Source: Leptolyngbya sp. FACHB-60
GTDB lineage: Bacteria > Cyanobacteriota > Cyanobacteriia > Phormidesmidales > Phormidesmidaceae
Length of the DNA: 64,000 nucleotides
Assembly: GCF_014695775.1 (NCBI RefSeq)
Contig: NZ_JACJOX010000036.1
Span: 119,951-183,950, forward strand
Direction: 5' to 3'
Made by a program: the position numbers and the translations under genes. The notes beneath the pieces were generated by a model, which saw nothing but the letters and a program-made list of their open reading frames with translations, did not search any database and had not been told where the DNA came from. Below are positions 18,345-25,280 of this stretch, in pieces; the stretch's first letter is position 1, and every line of letters begins with the position of its first letter.

Positions 18345-19135
18345 GTCAGGTGACCTGGCGGCTGATTCCACTGCTGGACGCCCCCGGTGCGGTGCAGATG
18401 GCGATCGATGCCTGGCTGCTCGATCAGCATCTGCACCAGGGGCATCCGTCCACCCTGCGGTTCTACACCTGGAATCCGGCGGCGATTTCCCTAGGGGCGA
18501 GCCAGCGGCGGCAGATGCCTGACCATTGGCAAGGGCTTGTCTGGCAGGGGCAACGGGTGGAGCTGGTGCAGCGGCCAACCGGTGGGCGTGGGGTGCTTCA
18601 CCAGGGCGATTTGACCTATGCCCTAGTGACTTCAAACATCGCCGGAAGCCGTGTCCAAGCCTATCGGTTGCTGTGCCAGTTCTTAATTGCAGGCTGGGCA
18701 AAGCTGGGGGTGTCCCTAGCGTTTGGGCAACCAAGCCGGGATTACAGCCGTTCGCATAACTGCTTTGCCCTGGCCACCAGTGCCGATTTGGTCGATGCTC
18801 AAGGCATCAAGGTGATCGGCAGCGCTCAACTGCGGCGCGGCTCCCACTTGCTCCAGCACGGCTCAATGGGACTCACGACCGATGCTGAGCTGTGGCAGCA
18901 GGTGTTTCAAACGCCAGCACCACCAGCGAGTCAAGCCCAGTTAGCCGTGCGGCAGGGATTAGCCATCTCCAAAATCGTGGCATCGCTAACCCAGGCGGCA
19001 GCGGACTGTTTTAATTGCCAGCTTATTGTCCAACCGCTAACCCAGCAAGCATGGGTAGAGATTTACGCCCTGGCACAAAAAAATGGCCCGGGGTGCCAGA
19101 GCGCCGGGCCATCTGCCGTATCGTCTCGAAGCTAG
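18341..19135 (+). CDS. Lipoate-protein ligase family protein, LipM-like octanoyltransferase
   Basis: 264 residues of the BPL/LplA/LipB fold. The lipoate-binding motif [16 protein letters not shown] is clear, and a cysteine in [12 protein letters not shown] sits where LipM-type octanoyltransferases have their catalytic Cys. [12 protein letters not shown] is the family lysine region. Predicted role: move octanoyl from ACP to target proteins, giving the substrate for the adjacent LipA. The start is TTG overlapping the lipA stop by 4 bp. The last ~20 codons run through the minus-strand terminator of the neighbouring gene, so the C-terminus may be a recent readthrough extension. Confidence 0.88.
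   Translation: MSQVTWRLIPLLDAPGAVQMAIDAWLLDQHLHQGHPSTLRFYTWNPAAISLGASQRRQMPDHWQGLVWQGQRVELVQRPTGGRGVLHQGDLTYALVTSNIAGSRVQAYRLLCQFLIAGWAKLGVSLAFGQPSRDYSRSHNCFALATSADLVDAQGIKVIGSAQLRRGSHLLQHGSMGLTTDAELWQQVFQTPAPPASQAQLAVRQGLAISKIVASLTQAAADCFNCQLIVQPLTQQAWVEIYALAQKNGPGCQSAGPSAVSSRS
19076..19112 (-). terminator. Rho-independent terminator of the gifB-like gene
   Basis: Perfect 9-bp stem ATGGCCCGG / CCGGGCCAT (19083-19091 and 19104-19112), followed on the minus strand by seven T residues. It lies 20 bp after the stop of the minus-strand gifB-like gene and inside the 3' end of the plus-strand octanoyltransferase gene. Confidence 0.85.
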
Positions 19136-19641
19136 CTCATGGCAGCTGAGCCGCGATCGTAGCCCGAGAAATCGTGGGGCATTTTGCCTTGAATGTGGCT
19201 TTCGTAGTGAGCCGCGTCTTCTACAGAGATGCCGACCTCAGCCGCTAAGCGAACCATCATGCCCTGTTCGCGGCGACGGCTGCGCTGGTGACGGCGAATA
19301 AACAGGTTGCGGGCCAGGTCAGAAATGTTGATAGGTGTAGCTTCAGATTCCACCGCAGGGGCAACGAGGCTGGCGGCAACAGCCGGAAGCTCTGCGGCGA
19401 TGACGACTGGGGCGATTCGCGAAGCGATCCGTTCCGGAATCGCCGCCACCGGAGCAGCAATACCCGTGCGGTGGGGCACGCCACGCCAGGTCAAATCGGC
19501 AGCGGGCTGAGCGGGCAGTTCGGCCAAAGCCTCAAACACAACTGGCGCACCCCGATAGTTGCCGGTGTCGATAGTTTCGCCCAATTTGGGTGTGGGCTGA
19601 GATGGAGCGTCGTAGCTGTTGCCGCGATAGGTGAGTTTCAT
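19132..19641 (-). CDS. gifB: GifB-like glutamine synthetase inactivating factor with N-terminal DUF4278
   Basis: 169 residues. The N-terminus (MKLTYRGNSYD, with later YRG and WRG echoes) is a DUF4278 domain. After an Ala/Pro-rich linker, residues 104-165 (DLARNLFIRRHQRSRRRE, then YESHIQGKMP) resemble IF7/IF17, small basic proteins that bind and inhibit glutamine synthetase when nitrogen is plentiful. A strong RBS (AGGAGG) precedes ATG 19641. The leader carries a glutamine riboswitch and an NtcA box overlapping the promoter, the control logic known for gifB in Synechocystis. Linker residues 67-77 are encoded by dispersed repeat B. The domain call is from recognition, not a search; a PirA-like or unknown DUF4278 protein is the alternative. 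Confidence 0.75.
   Translation of the reverse strand: MKLTYRGNSYDAPSQPTPKLGETIDTGNYRGAPVVFEALAELPAQPAADLTWRGVPHRTGIAAPVAAIPERIASRIAPVVIAAELPAVAASLVAPAVESEATPINISDLARNLFIRRHQRSRRREQGMMVRLAAEVGISVEDAAHYESHIQGKMPHDFSGYDRGSAAMS
19412..19443. repeat. Dispersed repeat B, copy 2 (inside the gifB-like gene)
   Basis: Reverse complement of the element at 9741-9772, 30 of 32 bases identical. It is read in frame and encodes AIPERIASRIA in the linker of the gifB-like protein. Confidence 0.75.
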
Positions 19642-19668
19642 AATGTCGCCTCCTAGAAGCGATGCGTA

Positions 19669-19768
19669 GTGAGGCGCGTTCCTTCGGGAGTGTCCCTACT
19701 TCCGTCTCCTAACTGGGGTGCCTGAGGGGGAATGCACCCGGAAATATCAGGGAGAGATGAACGATTTA
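19669..19768 (-). promoter_or_regulatory. Glutamine riboswitch (glnA / Downstream-peptide RNA motif)
   Basis: Read on the minus strand: 5' ATCGTTCATC, a variable hairpin (GGGTGC..GCACCC, 19715-19740), then the diagnostic GACGGAAGTAGGGA (19693-19706), a short GGGA..TCCC stem and the closing GAAGGAACGCGCC. CGTTC pairs with GAACG to form P1. These are the conserved blocks of the cyanobacterial glutamine aptamer. It ends about 28 nt before the ATG of the gifB-like gene, so glutamine would raise its expression. Confidence 0.88.
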
Positions 19769-19779
19769 TATTGATATTT

Positions 19780-19793
19780 GTATAATACGCTAC
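19780..19793 (-). promoter_or_regulatory. NtcA box overlapping the gifB-like promoter
   Basis: GTAGCGTATTATAC on the minus strand is an exact GTA-N8-TAC NtcA consensus. It includes a TATTAT that can serve as the -10 hexamer, just upstream of the riboswitch. An NtcA site overlapping the core promoter implies repression under nitrogen limitation, as known for gif genes. Confidence 0.7.
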
Positions 19794-19905
19794 TGTTTTT
19801 TTGGAAATATCAGCCTTTGACAATTCTACATAGAGAGCATGTCCGTTGCTCTGGCAAGCGATCGGCTATGAAAGTTGTTCATACCTACCATGACGGAAAG
19901 TTTTT

Positions 19906-19919
19906 GTAATTTTAGATAC
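19906..19919 (+). promoter_or_regulatory. Second NtcA-type box upstream of the 81-aa gene
   Basis: GTAATTTTAGATAC fits GTA-N8-TAC. It lies 61 bp before the ATG of the plus-strand 81-aa gene. Possible -10 sequences (TATTCT at 19927, TAGATT at 19933) are closer than the usual 22 bp for NtcA activation, so the mode of action is uncertain. Confidence 0.5.
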
Positions 19920-19980
19920 AGAAATCTATTCTTAGATTGTGGGTGAAAACCCCTGACACAACCCTAAAGGAGATCTATCT

Positions 19981-20226
19981 ATGAATAGCAGCTATTGGCC
20001 GATTAACAATGGCAACACCACCGGCCTAGTTGCCCAACTTGGTGCCCTCTGGCAAAACCTGCTGGCCCACCTCGAAGCCACCACCGAACCCCGCGTGTGG
20101 AAAGCTAGCGATACCTCTGATCAAACTCTGTGGAATGCTTACGACCCCATTACCCAGATGGCGATCGACCACGCTTCTGCCGACGAGCTCCGCACCTGGC
20201 TTGAAGAGCTGCACTATCGCAACTAG
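19981..20226 (+). CDS. Conserved cyanobacterial hypothetical protein
   Basis: 81 residues, soluble, with no signal or membrane segment. A good Shine-Dalgarno (AAAGGAGAT) precedes ATG 19981. The wording LWNAYDP followed by a C-terminal ELRTWLEELHYRN resembles a small cyanobacterial family of unknown function. It is divergent from the gifB-like gene, with an NtcA-type box upstream, which hints at nitrogen-related control. A repeat-A hairpin follows and may end the transcript. Confidence 0.7.
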   Translation: MNSSYWPINNGNTTGLVAQLGALWQNLLAHLEATTEPRVWKASDTSDQTLWNAYDPITQMAIDHASADELRTWLEELHYRN

Positions 20227-20240
20227 GCCGGGGGTTTGTG

Positions 20241-20296
20241 GTGCAAGGTCTAAGGTTCAAGGCGGCTCCTCGTACCCTAAACCTTGAACCTTCCTA
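20241..20296. repeat. Hairpin repeat A, copy 1
   Basis: AAGGTTCAAGG (20252-20262) pairs with CCTTGAACCTT (20282-20292), flanked by GTGCAAGGTC and CCTACCTAC. Related hairpins lie at 21844, 55711 and 60362, always between genes. Confidence 0.75.
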
Positions 20297-20426
20297 CCTA
20301 CAACTGCACATTTATTTAATGGGCAAGCGTTAGGTTGCTCACTATAGTCATAGCAACGCTGCGCTCCCCTTAGGGGAGATGGGCAGCCAGGCCAATCGGC
20401 CAGCCGTTTCGCTACAAAGGCTTGCT

Positions 20427-21842
20427 ATGACATCGGTATTGATTCAGGGTGGTCGCATTGTCACAGCGGTAGACGACTACCGGGGTGACATTCTCATTCA
20501 AGATGGCCGCATTGAGGCCATTGGCCGCCAGCTCTCAGTGGAGAATGCTGAATGCCACGATGCCACTGGGCTGCTCGTACTGCCGGGCGGCATTGATGCC
20601 CATGTGCACATGGAGACCCCCATGGGCAACGATGTCTATACCTGCGACACATTTGAAACGGGCACTCGCTCGGCTGCCTTTGGTGGCACCACCACCATCA
20701 TCGACTTTGCCCAGCAGTTCCACAACGACAGCCCCAAGGCCGCTTTAGATAGACGCCTGGCAGCGGCTGAGCCCCAGTGCTGCGTTGACTATGCCTTTCA
20801 CGTTATTCTCACCGACATCAACCCTGGTTCTTTGGCAGAGCTGCCCGACCTAATCAACAACGATGGGGTGTCTAGCTTCAAGCTCTACATGGCCTATCCT
20901 GGCGTGCTGATGGTCGACGACGCCGATATTTTTAGAACCATGCGCCGAACGGGCGATCACGGCGGCATGGTCAACCTCCACGCTGAGAATGGCGTGGTGA
21001 TTCAAGCGCTGATCGAAGAAGCGCTGGAGCAGGGCAACACCTCCCCCAAGTATCACCAGCTCACCCGCCCAAGCCTGATGGAAGGGGAAGCTGCCCATCG
21101 GGTGATTCGCATTGCAGAGCTGGCGGAGGTGCCAGTGTACATTGTGCACCTGTCGGCGAAGGAAGCACTGGAGGCGGTGGTGGAGGCGCGCGATCGCGGC
21201 ATTCACGCCTTTGCCGAAACCTGCCCTCACTACCTATTTCTGGATGAGTCGGAGTACGACGCCCCTGGCTTTGAAGCGGCAAAGTACGTCATGACTCCGC
21301 CCTTGAGGGATCACAGTTGCCAACACGCCCTCTGGCGCGGGCTCCAGTTCGATGATCTTCAGCTGGTGGCCACCGACCACTGCCCCTTCTGCATGAACGA
21401 AAATCCGCTCGGTATTCTCAAGTCAAAGCAATTCGGTAAAGACAATTTCAACCGGATTCCTAACGGAGCCCCTGGGGTAGAACTACGCCTGACGCTGCTC
21501 TACGACGGCGGGGTAAGGGCCGGGCGCATCAACCTCAATCGCTTTGTGCAGCTCACCGCTACCGCCCCAGCCAAAATGTTTGGCCTCTTTCCCCAGAAGG
21601 GCACGATCGCCGTCGGCAGCGACGCCGACCTGGTGCTGTTTGACCCCAACGAAACCCACACCCTCAGCGCCAGCACCCACCACTCGCTGGTGGATTACTC
21701 GCTGTTTGAGGGGCGAGAGGTCACGGGTAAAGTCAAAAAGGTCTTTCTGCGGGGCGAGTGTATTGTGGACGGGGATGAGTGGTTGGGGCGATCGGGCATG
21801 GGCAAATACCTTCCCCGCAGCGCCTCCGGACGGGTGCTTTAG
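20427..21842 (+). CDS. hydA: Dihydropyrimidinase / hydantoinase family amidohydrolase
   Basis: About 471 residues. A cyclic-amidohydrolase with the metal motif GGIDAHVHMETPMG, the lysine expected to be carbamoylated in SSFKLYMAYPG, later metal histidines (NLHAENG, VYIVHLSAKEA), ATDHCPF, and a C-terminal GSDADLVLFDPNE. Predicted to open dihydropyrimidine or hydantoin rings in the cytosol, in pyrimidine breakdown. ATG 20427 starts the family sequence MTSVLIQGGRIV; the frame upstream to 20379 is not conserved. No other pyrimidine-degradation gene is adjacent, so a different cyclic amide substrate is possible. Confidence 0.92.
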   Translation: MTSVLIQGGRIVTAVDDYRGDILIQDGRIEAIGRQLSVENAECHDATGLLVLPGGIDAHVHMETPMGNDVYTCDTFETGTRSAAFGGTTTIIDFAQQFHNDSPKAALDRRLAAAEPQCCVDYAFHVILTDINPGSLAELPDLINNDGVSSFKLYMAYPGVLMVDDADIFRTMRRTGDHGGMVNLHAENGVVIQALIEEALEQGNTSPKYHQLTRPSLMEGEAAHRVIRIAELAEVPVYIVHLSAKEALEAVVEARDRGIHAFAETCPHYLFLDESEYDAPGFEAAKYVMTPPLRDHSCQHALWRGLQFDDLQLVATDHCPFCMNENPLGILKSKQFGKDNFNRIPNGAPGVELRLTLLYDGGVRAGRINLNRFVQLTATAPAKMFGLFPQKGTIAVGSDADLVLFDPNETHTLSASTHHSLVDYSLFEGREVTGKVKKVFLRGECIVDGDEWLGRSGMGKYLPRSASGRVL

Positions 21843-21843
21843 G

Positions 21844-21917
21844 GGGTGCAAGGTGCAAGGTCTCAGGTTTAAGGGGCAGCCCTAGACCCTAGACCCCAAA
21901 CCTTGCACCCTTACCTA
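21844..21917. repeat. Hairpin repeat A, copy 2
   Basis: GGGTGCAAGG (21844-21853) pairs with CCTTGCACCC (21901-21910). The loop contains secondary repeats (AGACCCTAGACCC), and the copy is flanked by CCTACC as in copy 1. It lies between convergent hydA and the PBP/DUF4912 gene. Confidence 0.75.
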
Positions 21918-21943
21918 CCAGCCAATCTAAATTCACCCCAAGA

Positions 21944-24694
21944 CTACGAATTCGGCCATTCTTCCTGGGCTTCGTCTTTAGTGTTGGTGTTGCGATCGAG
22001 GGTTTGGCGCTCAAAGGTCATGTGAATATTGCGGTTCTGTTCCCCATCTGCCGCCACTGCCATGATCGGGTACTCAAGGGTGCCATCCTGGAAGGAGACC
22101 TGGAACCGGAAGGTGCCGTCTTCGTTGAGTTTGATGGGGTTACCCGCGATCGTTAAGGTGGCGTCGGGTTCCGTAGCGCCGTAGACGATCAGTTCAGCAT
22201 CGGCCACTAGCCAAAACTGGCGCGGCCGAATGGGTGGCGCAGAAGCCGAAAAGCCTGCTCCAGACATGGTCAGACCGGCAATCCCTGACATGGAGAGACT
22301 GCCAATACCCGACATCGTCAGGCCAGGAAATTCTGCCATTGACCCAGGGAAACCAGAGAGGGTAAAGCCCGGCACCCCAGACATTGTCGGACCAGGCATC
22401 ATGGCTGCCGCGCCCAAACCCGCCCCCGACGGGAAGATAAAGGAGCTAATGGAGGGTGCCATAGACCCGGCCACATGCTGCATCGAGCCAAACAGAGAGC
22501 CATCAACGCGCAAAGCTTCACCGCCTTGGGCCAAGGCATAGAGCTGGGCGTGCAGCCCACCGACATCAGCCCTCTCAATGCGAGGATCGACTAGGGTCAT
22601 GATGGTCTTGCCACGCAGGTTTTCGTCCCAAATGACAGTGAGAAAATGTTCTTCCGTCCAGTCGGAGGGGTAAACGGGAGGCACGCGAATGGTATTAGAG
22701 CGGGCCAGCACCAGCCAGCGGCCATCGCCTGTCAGGTAGCCAATCTCGACCTGGTAGTCGCGATCGCTCACCGGAATCTGCATATACCACTCGCGGGCCA
22801 GCTCGTCGCAGCCCACCTGTTGCAGGCTATGGGGAGCCTGATTATCTAAACTGATGCCGGTGACGTCATACAGTCGCAGAGCCAGCTGTTCTCCCCCCTG
22901 ACGGCGCAGCTCTTCTTTGCGAGCATTGGGCGTATCCCAGTAAGCGTAGGCCCATTGGGGGTCGCGGGGCATTAGCACAATGCGGCTTTCGCTATAGGCA
23001 TTGGGCAGGGGTGGCAGACCGTCATCAATAGTAGACAGATCCAACTCGCCTTCAGCAGGTCGACCGATCACGTTGTATTTGCTGGCCTCAACGGCAGACT
23101 GATCTTCGGTGCTGGCCAAAGATGCGGCAGCCCCAGCAGCCAAGCCTGCGACCCCGAGTCCCATAGAAATAGCAGCGGGCATAGCCGGGTTCGGCTCCGG
23201 AGGTGCTACTACCGGTTCGGGGGCCGGGGGCACTTCATCGACAGTGACAATTTCAGGCTCAGGCGCGGGCGGCACGACTTCAGGTGCAGGCGGCACGACC
23301 GGGACTGGTTCAGGGGGAGCCACAACTGGCGCGGGCGCTTCTGGCACAGCGGCGGCTATAGGCTCATCTACTGGAATAAGTTCATCTACTGGACTAACTT
23401 CATCTACTGCAACTGGCGCGGTCGCCTCTGGCACAGCGGCGGCTATAGGCTCATCTACTGGAATAAGTTCATCTAATGCAATAGATTCATCTACTGCCAC
23501 GGGCGACACCACAACTGGTTCAATCGGGGGAGGCGCAACGGTAGGATCAACTGGTGTTGGCAAAGGATGTTCGGCGGTGGGAGGCGCAACTATAGGGGTG
23601 CCAGGGCCTGGTGCCAAACCGCGTCTGCTGCGACCGATCGCCCAGGCTAACCCACCCAGAGCCGCTAAAGGCAGCAGCCACCACCAGGGAAATCCAGCAT
23701 TGTTGTCGGCTACCGGGGCCACTTCGGCTGGAGCCTCGGTAGCAGGGTCTGGCACACCGGGTGCGGGAGCCGCCGCTGGGGTTTCTTCGGCAGCGGGGGT
23801 GCCCGGAGCAGTTACCCCTGCCGCCACGTTTCCCACCTCAGCAACCTGAGCTGCGGTTAGGGCTGCTAGCCCTGCTGAGGAGGTGGCGTAGCCCAAAAAT
23901 GCGGCTACTGCGGGGCTAGGTTCACCTTTATAGACAAAGTAGCGGGGTTGCGAATAGGGATAGCGGGGGTCGTCGGGTAGGGTCTGGTGCATGGGCACGA
24001 TTTTGACCGCTGGCTGATCGGTAACATGGGGGGCGATCGCATAGCTAACGCCATCGTCATTCAACGCCTGAATCACCGCTGCCGTGTCATCTTCAGCCAC
24101 CGTGTCGGTGGTAGGACCAGCCTCAAACGAAGCACCGCTAAAGACGTCGTACTGACTGAGCGAACGGCGAGTGTCGCTGTCTTCAGGGCGATCGACAAAG
24201 CGAATGGGGCCGGGTTCTCCACCGACCTCAGCCCAGTCGGTAATTTCGCCACGAAACATGCCAGCGAACTGCTCAAACGTTAGGCTGCCGTCGAAGGGGT
24301 TGTCGGAGCCAATAATAACGGCAATTTTGGCCCGCTCTAGGGCAACCGTATTTAAGTCTTGCGCCTGCTCTTCTTCAGTAAGGGGACGCCCGATCGCCGC
24401 TAGGTCAGTGTCGCCGTCGATCAGTGCCGCGATCGCCCCATCACTGTTGGTCAGCTCCACGCCCACTTCAGCGCCGTCGTAGGCCGCCTCAAACTCCTGC
24501 TTGAGGGCATCGGCTGCAAAGCCCAAGTTTGGGGAACTCTGAATCGAGAGGGTAGTTCCTGATGGCACGGTTTCGGGCAGCGAAAAGTCCGGGTTCTGGG
24601 CCACCTGGGCGAGGGCCAAATTCCTCAGCTCTGGATGGACGGCTGGGCTAAGAGCAAACAGTGCGGCAACGAGAAGCGTGACTGAATACTGCAT
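21944..24694 (-). CDS. PBP-like substrate-binding domain fused through a membrane helix to DUF4912
   Basis: About 916 residues from ATG 24694, which opens a signal peptide. Residues ~45-285 resemble a PstS-like phosphate-binding domain (TTLSIQSSPNLGFAADALK, FRGEITDWAEVGGE). One membrane helix follows (~335-353, WWWLLPLAALGGLAWAIG). Next is a long Pro/Val/Glu-rich linker with an internal duplication (DELIPVDEPIAAAVPEA twice). DUF4912 occupies ~555-720 (IVLMPRDPQWAYAYWD), and a Met-Ser-Gly repeat segment lies near 770-830 (LTMSGIAGLTMSG type). Cyanobacterial DUF4912 proteins often carry such N-terminal regions. The topology suggests a periplasmic sensor with a cytosolic output. Function unknown. 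Confidence 0.85.
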   Translation of the reverse strand: MQYSVTLLVAALFALSPAVHPELRNLALAQVAQNPDFSLPETVPSGTTLSIQSSPNLGFAADALKQEFEAAYDGAEVGVELTNSDGAIAALIDGDTDLAAIGRPLTEEEQAQDLNTVALERAKIAVIIGSDNPFDGSLTFEQFAGMFRGEITDWAEVGGEPGPIRFVDRPEDSDTRRSLSQYDVFSGASFEAGPTTDTVAEDDTAAVIQALNDDGVSYAIAPHVTDQPAVKIVPMHQTLPDDPRYPYSQPRYFVYKGEPSPAVAAFLGYATSSAGLAALTAAQVAEVGNVAAGVTAPGTPAAEETPAAAPAPGVPDPATEAPAEVAPVADNNAGFPWWWLLPLAALGGLAWAIGRSRRGLAPGPGTPIVAPPTAEHPLPTPVDPTVAPPPIEPVVVSPVAVDESIALDELIPVDEPIAAAVPEATAPVAVDEVSPVDELIPVDEPIAAAVPEAPAPVVAPPEPVPVVPPAPEVVPPAPEPEIVTVDEVPPAPEPVVAPPEPNPAMPAAISMGLGVAGLAAGAAASLASTEDQSAVEASKYNVIGRPAEGELDLSTIDDGLPPLPNAYSESRIVLMPRDPQWAYAYWDTPNARKEELRRQGGEQLALRLYDVTGISLDNQAPHSLQQVGCDELAREWYMQIPVSDRDYQVEIGYLTGDGRWLVLARSNTIRVPPVYPSDWTEEHFLTVIWDENLRGKTIMTLVDPRIERADVGGLHAQLYALAQGGEALRVDGSLFGSMQHVAGSMAPSISSFIFPSGAGLGAAAMMPGPTMSGVPGFTLSGFPGSMAEFPGLTMSGIGSLSMSGIAGLTMSGAGFSASAPPIRPRQFWLVADAELIVYGATEPDATLTIAGNPIKLNEDGTFRFQVSFQDGTLEYPIMAVAADGEQNRNIHMTFERQTLDRNTNTKDEAQEEWPNS

Positions 24695-25280
24695 CGTTTG
24701 ACGGGGAGGCAAAGAACGAGAGGCCAGGCAAATATACCAAGTCCATAGATACAACGGACGTATGCTATCTCGCAAAACCCGTTGATCGACCCAGATTTGG
24801 TGCGTACCCGAGAATTACGCTCAACTATTGCAGCATTCGCTAGGGGAGTCAATGGTTCAGGGCCAGCGGCAGCTCGGGGCAAATATTAGCTCTAAATTCC
24901 TAGATATTGCAGAAAATCAGCTATTTTTACCAACTGACAAAACGGCGGTGTGACGTTAGTGCTACAGGCTTATAGACAGCATGATCAGGCTAGACCTCAC
25001 AGCCCATCCCTAGCAATTCTCCTAAAAAACTGCTTGACCAAGATTACTCTGAGGCCCCATCCGTACCGTTTAGTGCTCAACCAAAAGGTTCGTGCCGAAC
25101 GTTTAGGAAGGGCACACCTGCCTCTGTGTTGGTCGTCTACGTCGGTCTTTTGCCCTTATCGATTGACCTAGCACGAACGGTCACCGCTCTACCCCCCCTC
25201 GGCCAGCGGGTTATCATGGGAAAACCATTGATATTTCTTAACAAATTTCAGCACGATTATTTAGCAAGACTGATTAATGC
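24695..25280. other. Divergent promoter region, no gene seen
   Basis: 585 bp between the PBP/DUF4912 gene (minus) and the transporter gene (plus). A 73-codon frame at 24950 has no protein-like features. A small inverted sequence (GGTTCGTGCCGAACG near 25088) is visible. Both promoters should lie here but were not placed. Confidence 0.35.

Noticed and set aside
23109..23849. 246-codon plus-strand ORF rich in Gly/Ser/Thr
   Set aside because: It is the antisense shadow of the Pro/Val/Glu linker of the PBP/DUF4912 gene; low-complexity codons on one strand yield a Gly/Ser-rich frame on the other.
24950..25171. 73-codon ORF in the divergent promoter region
   Set aside because: No ribosome site and no protein-like pattern; lies where promoters are expected.
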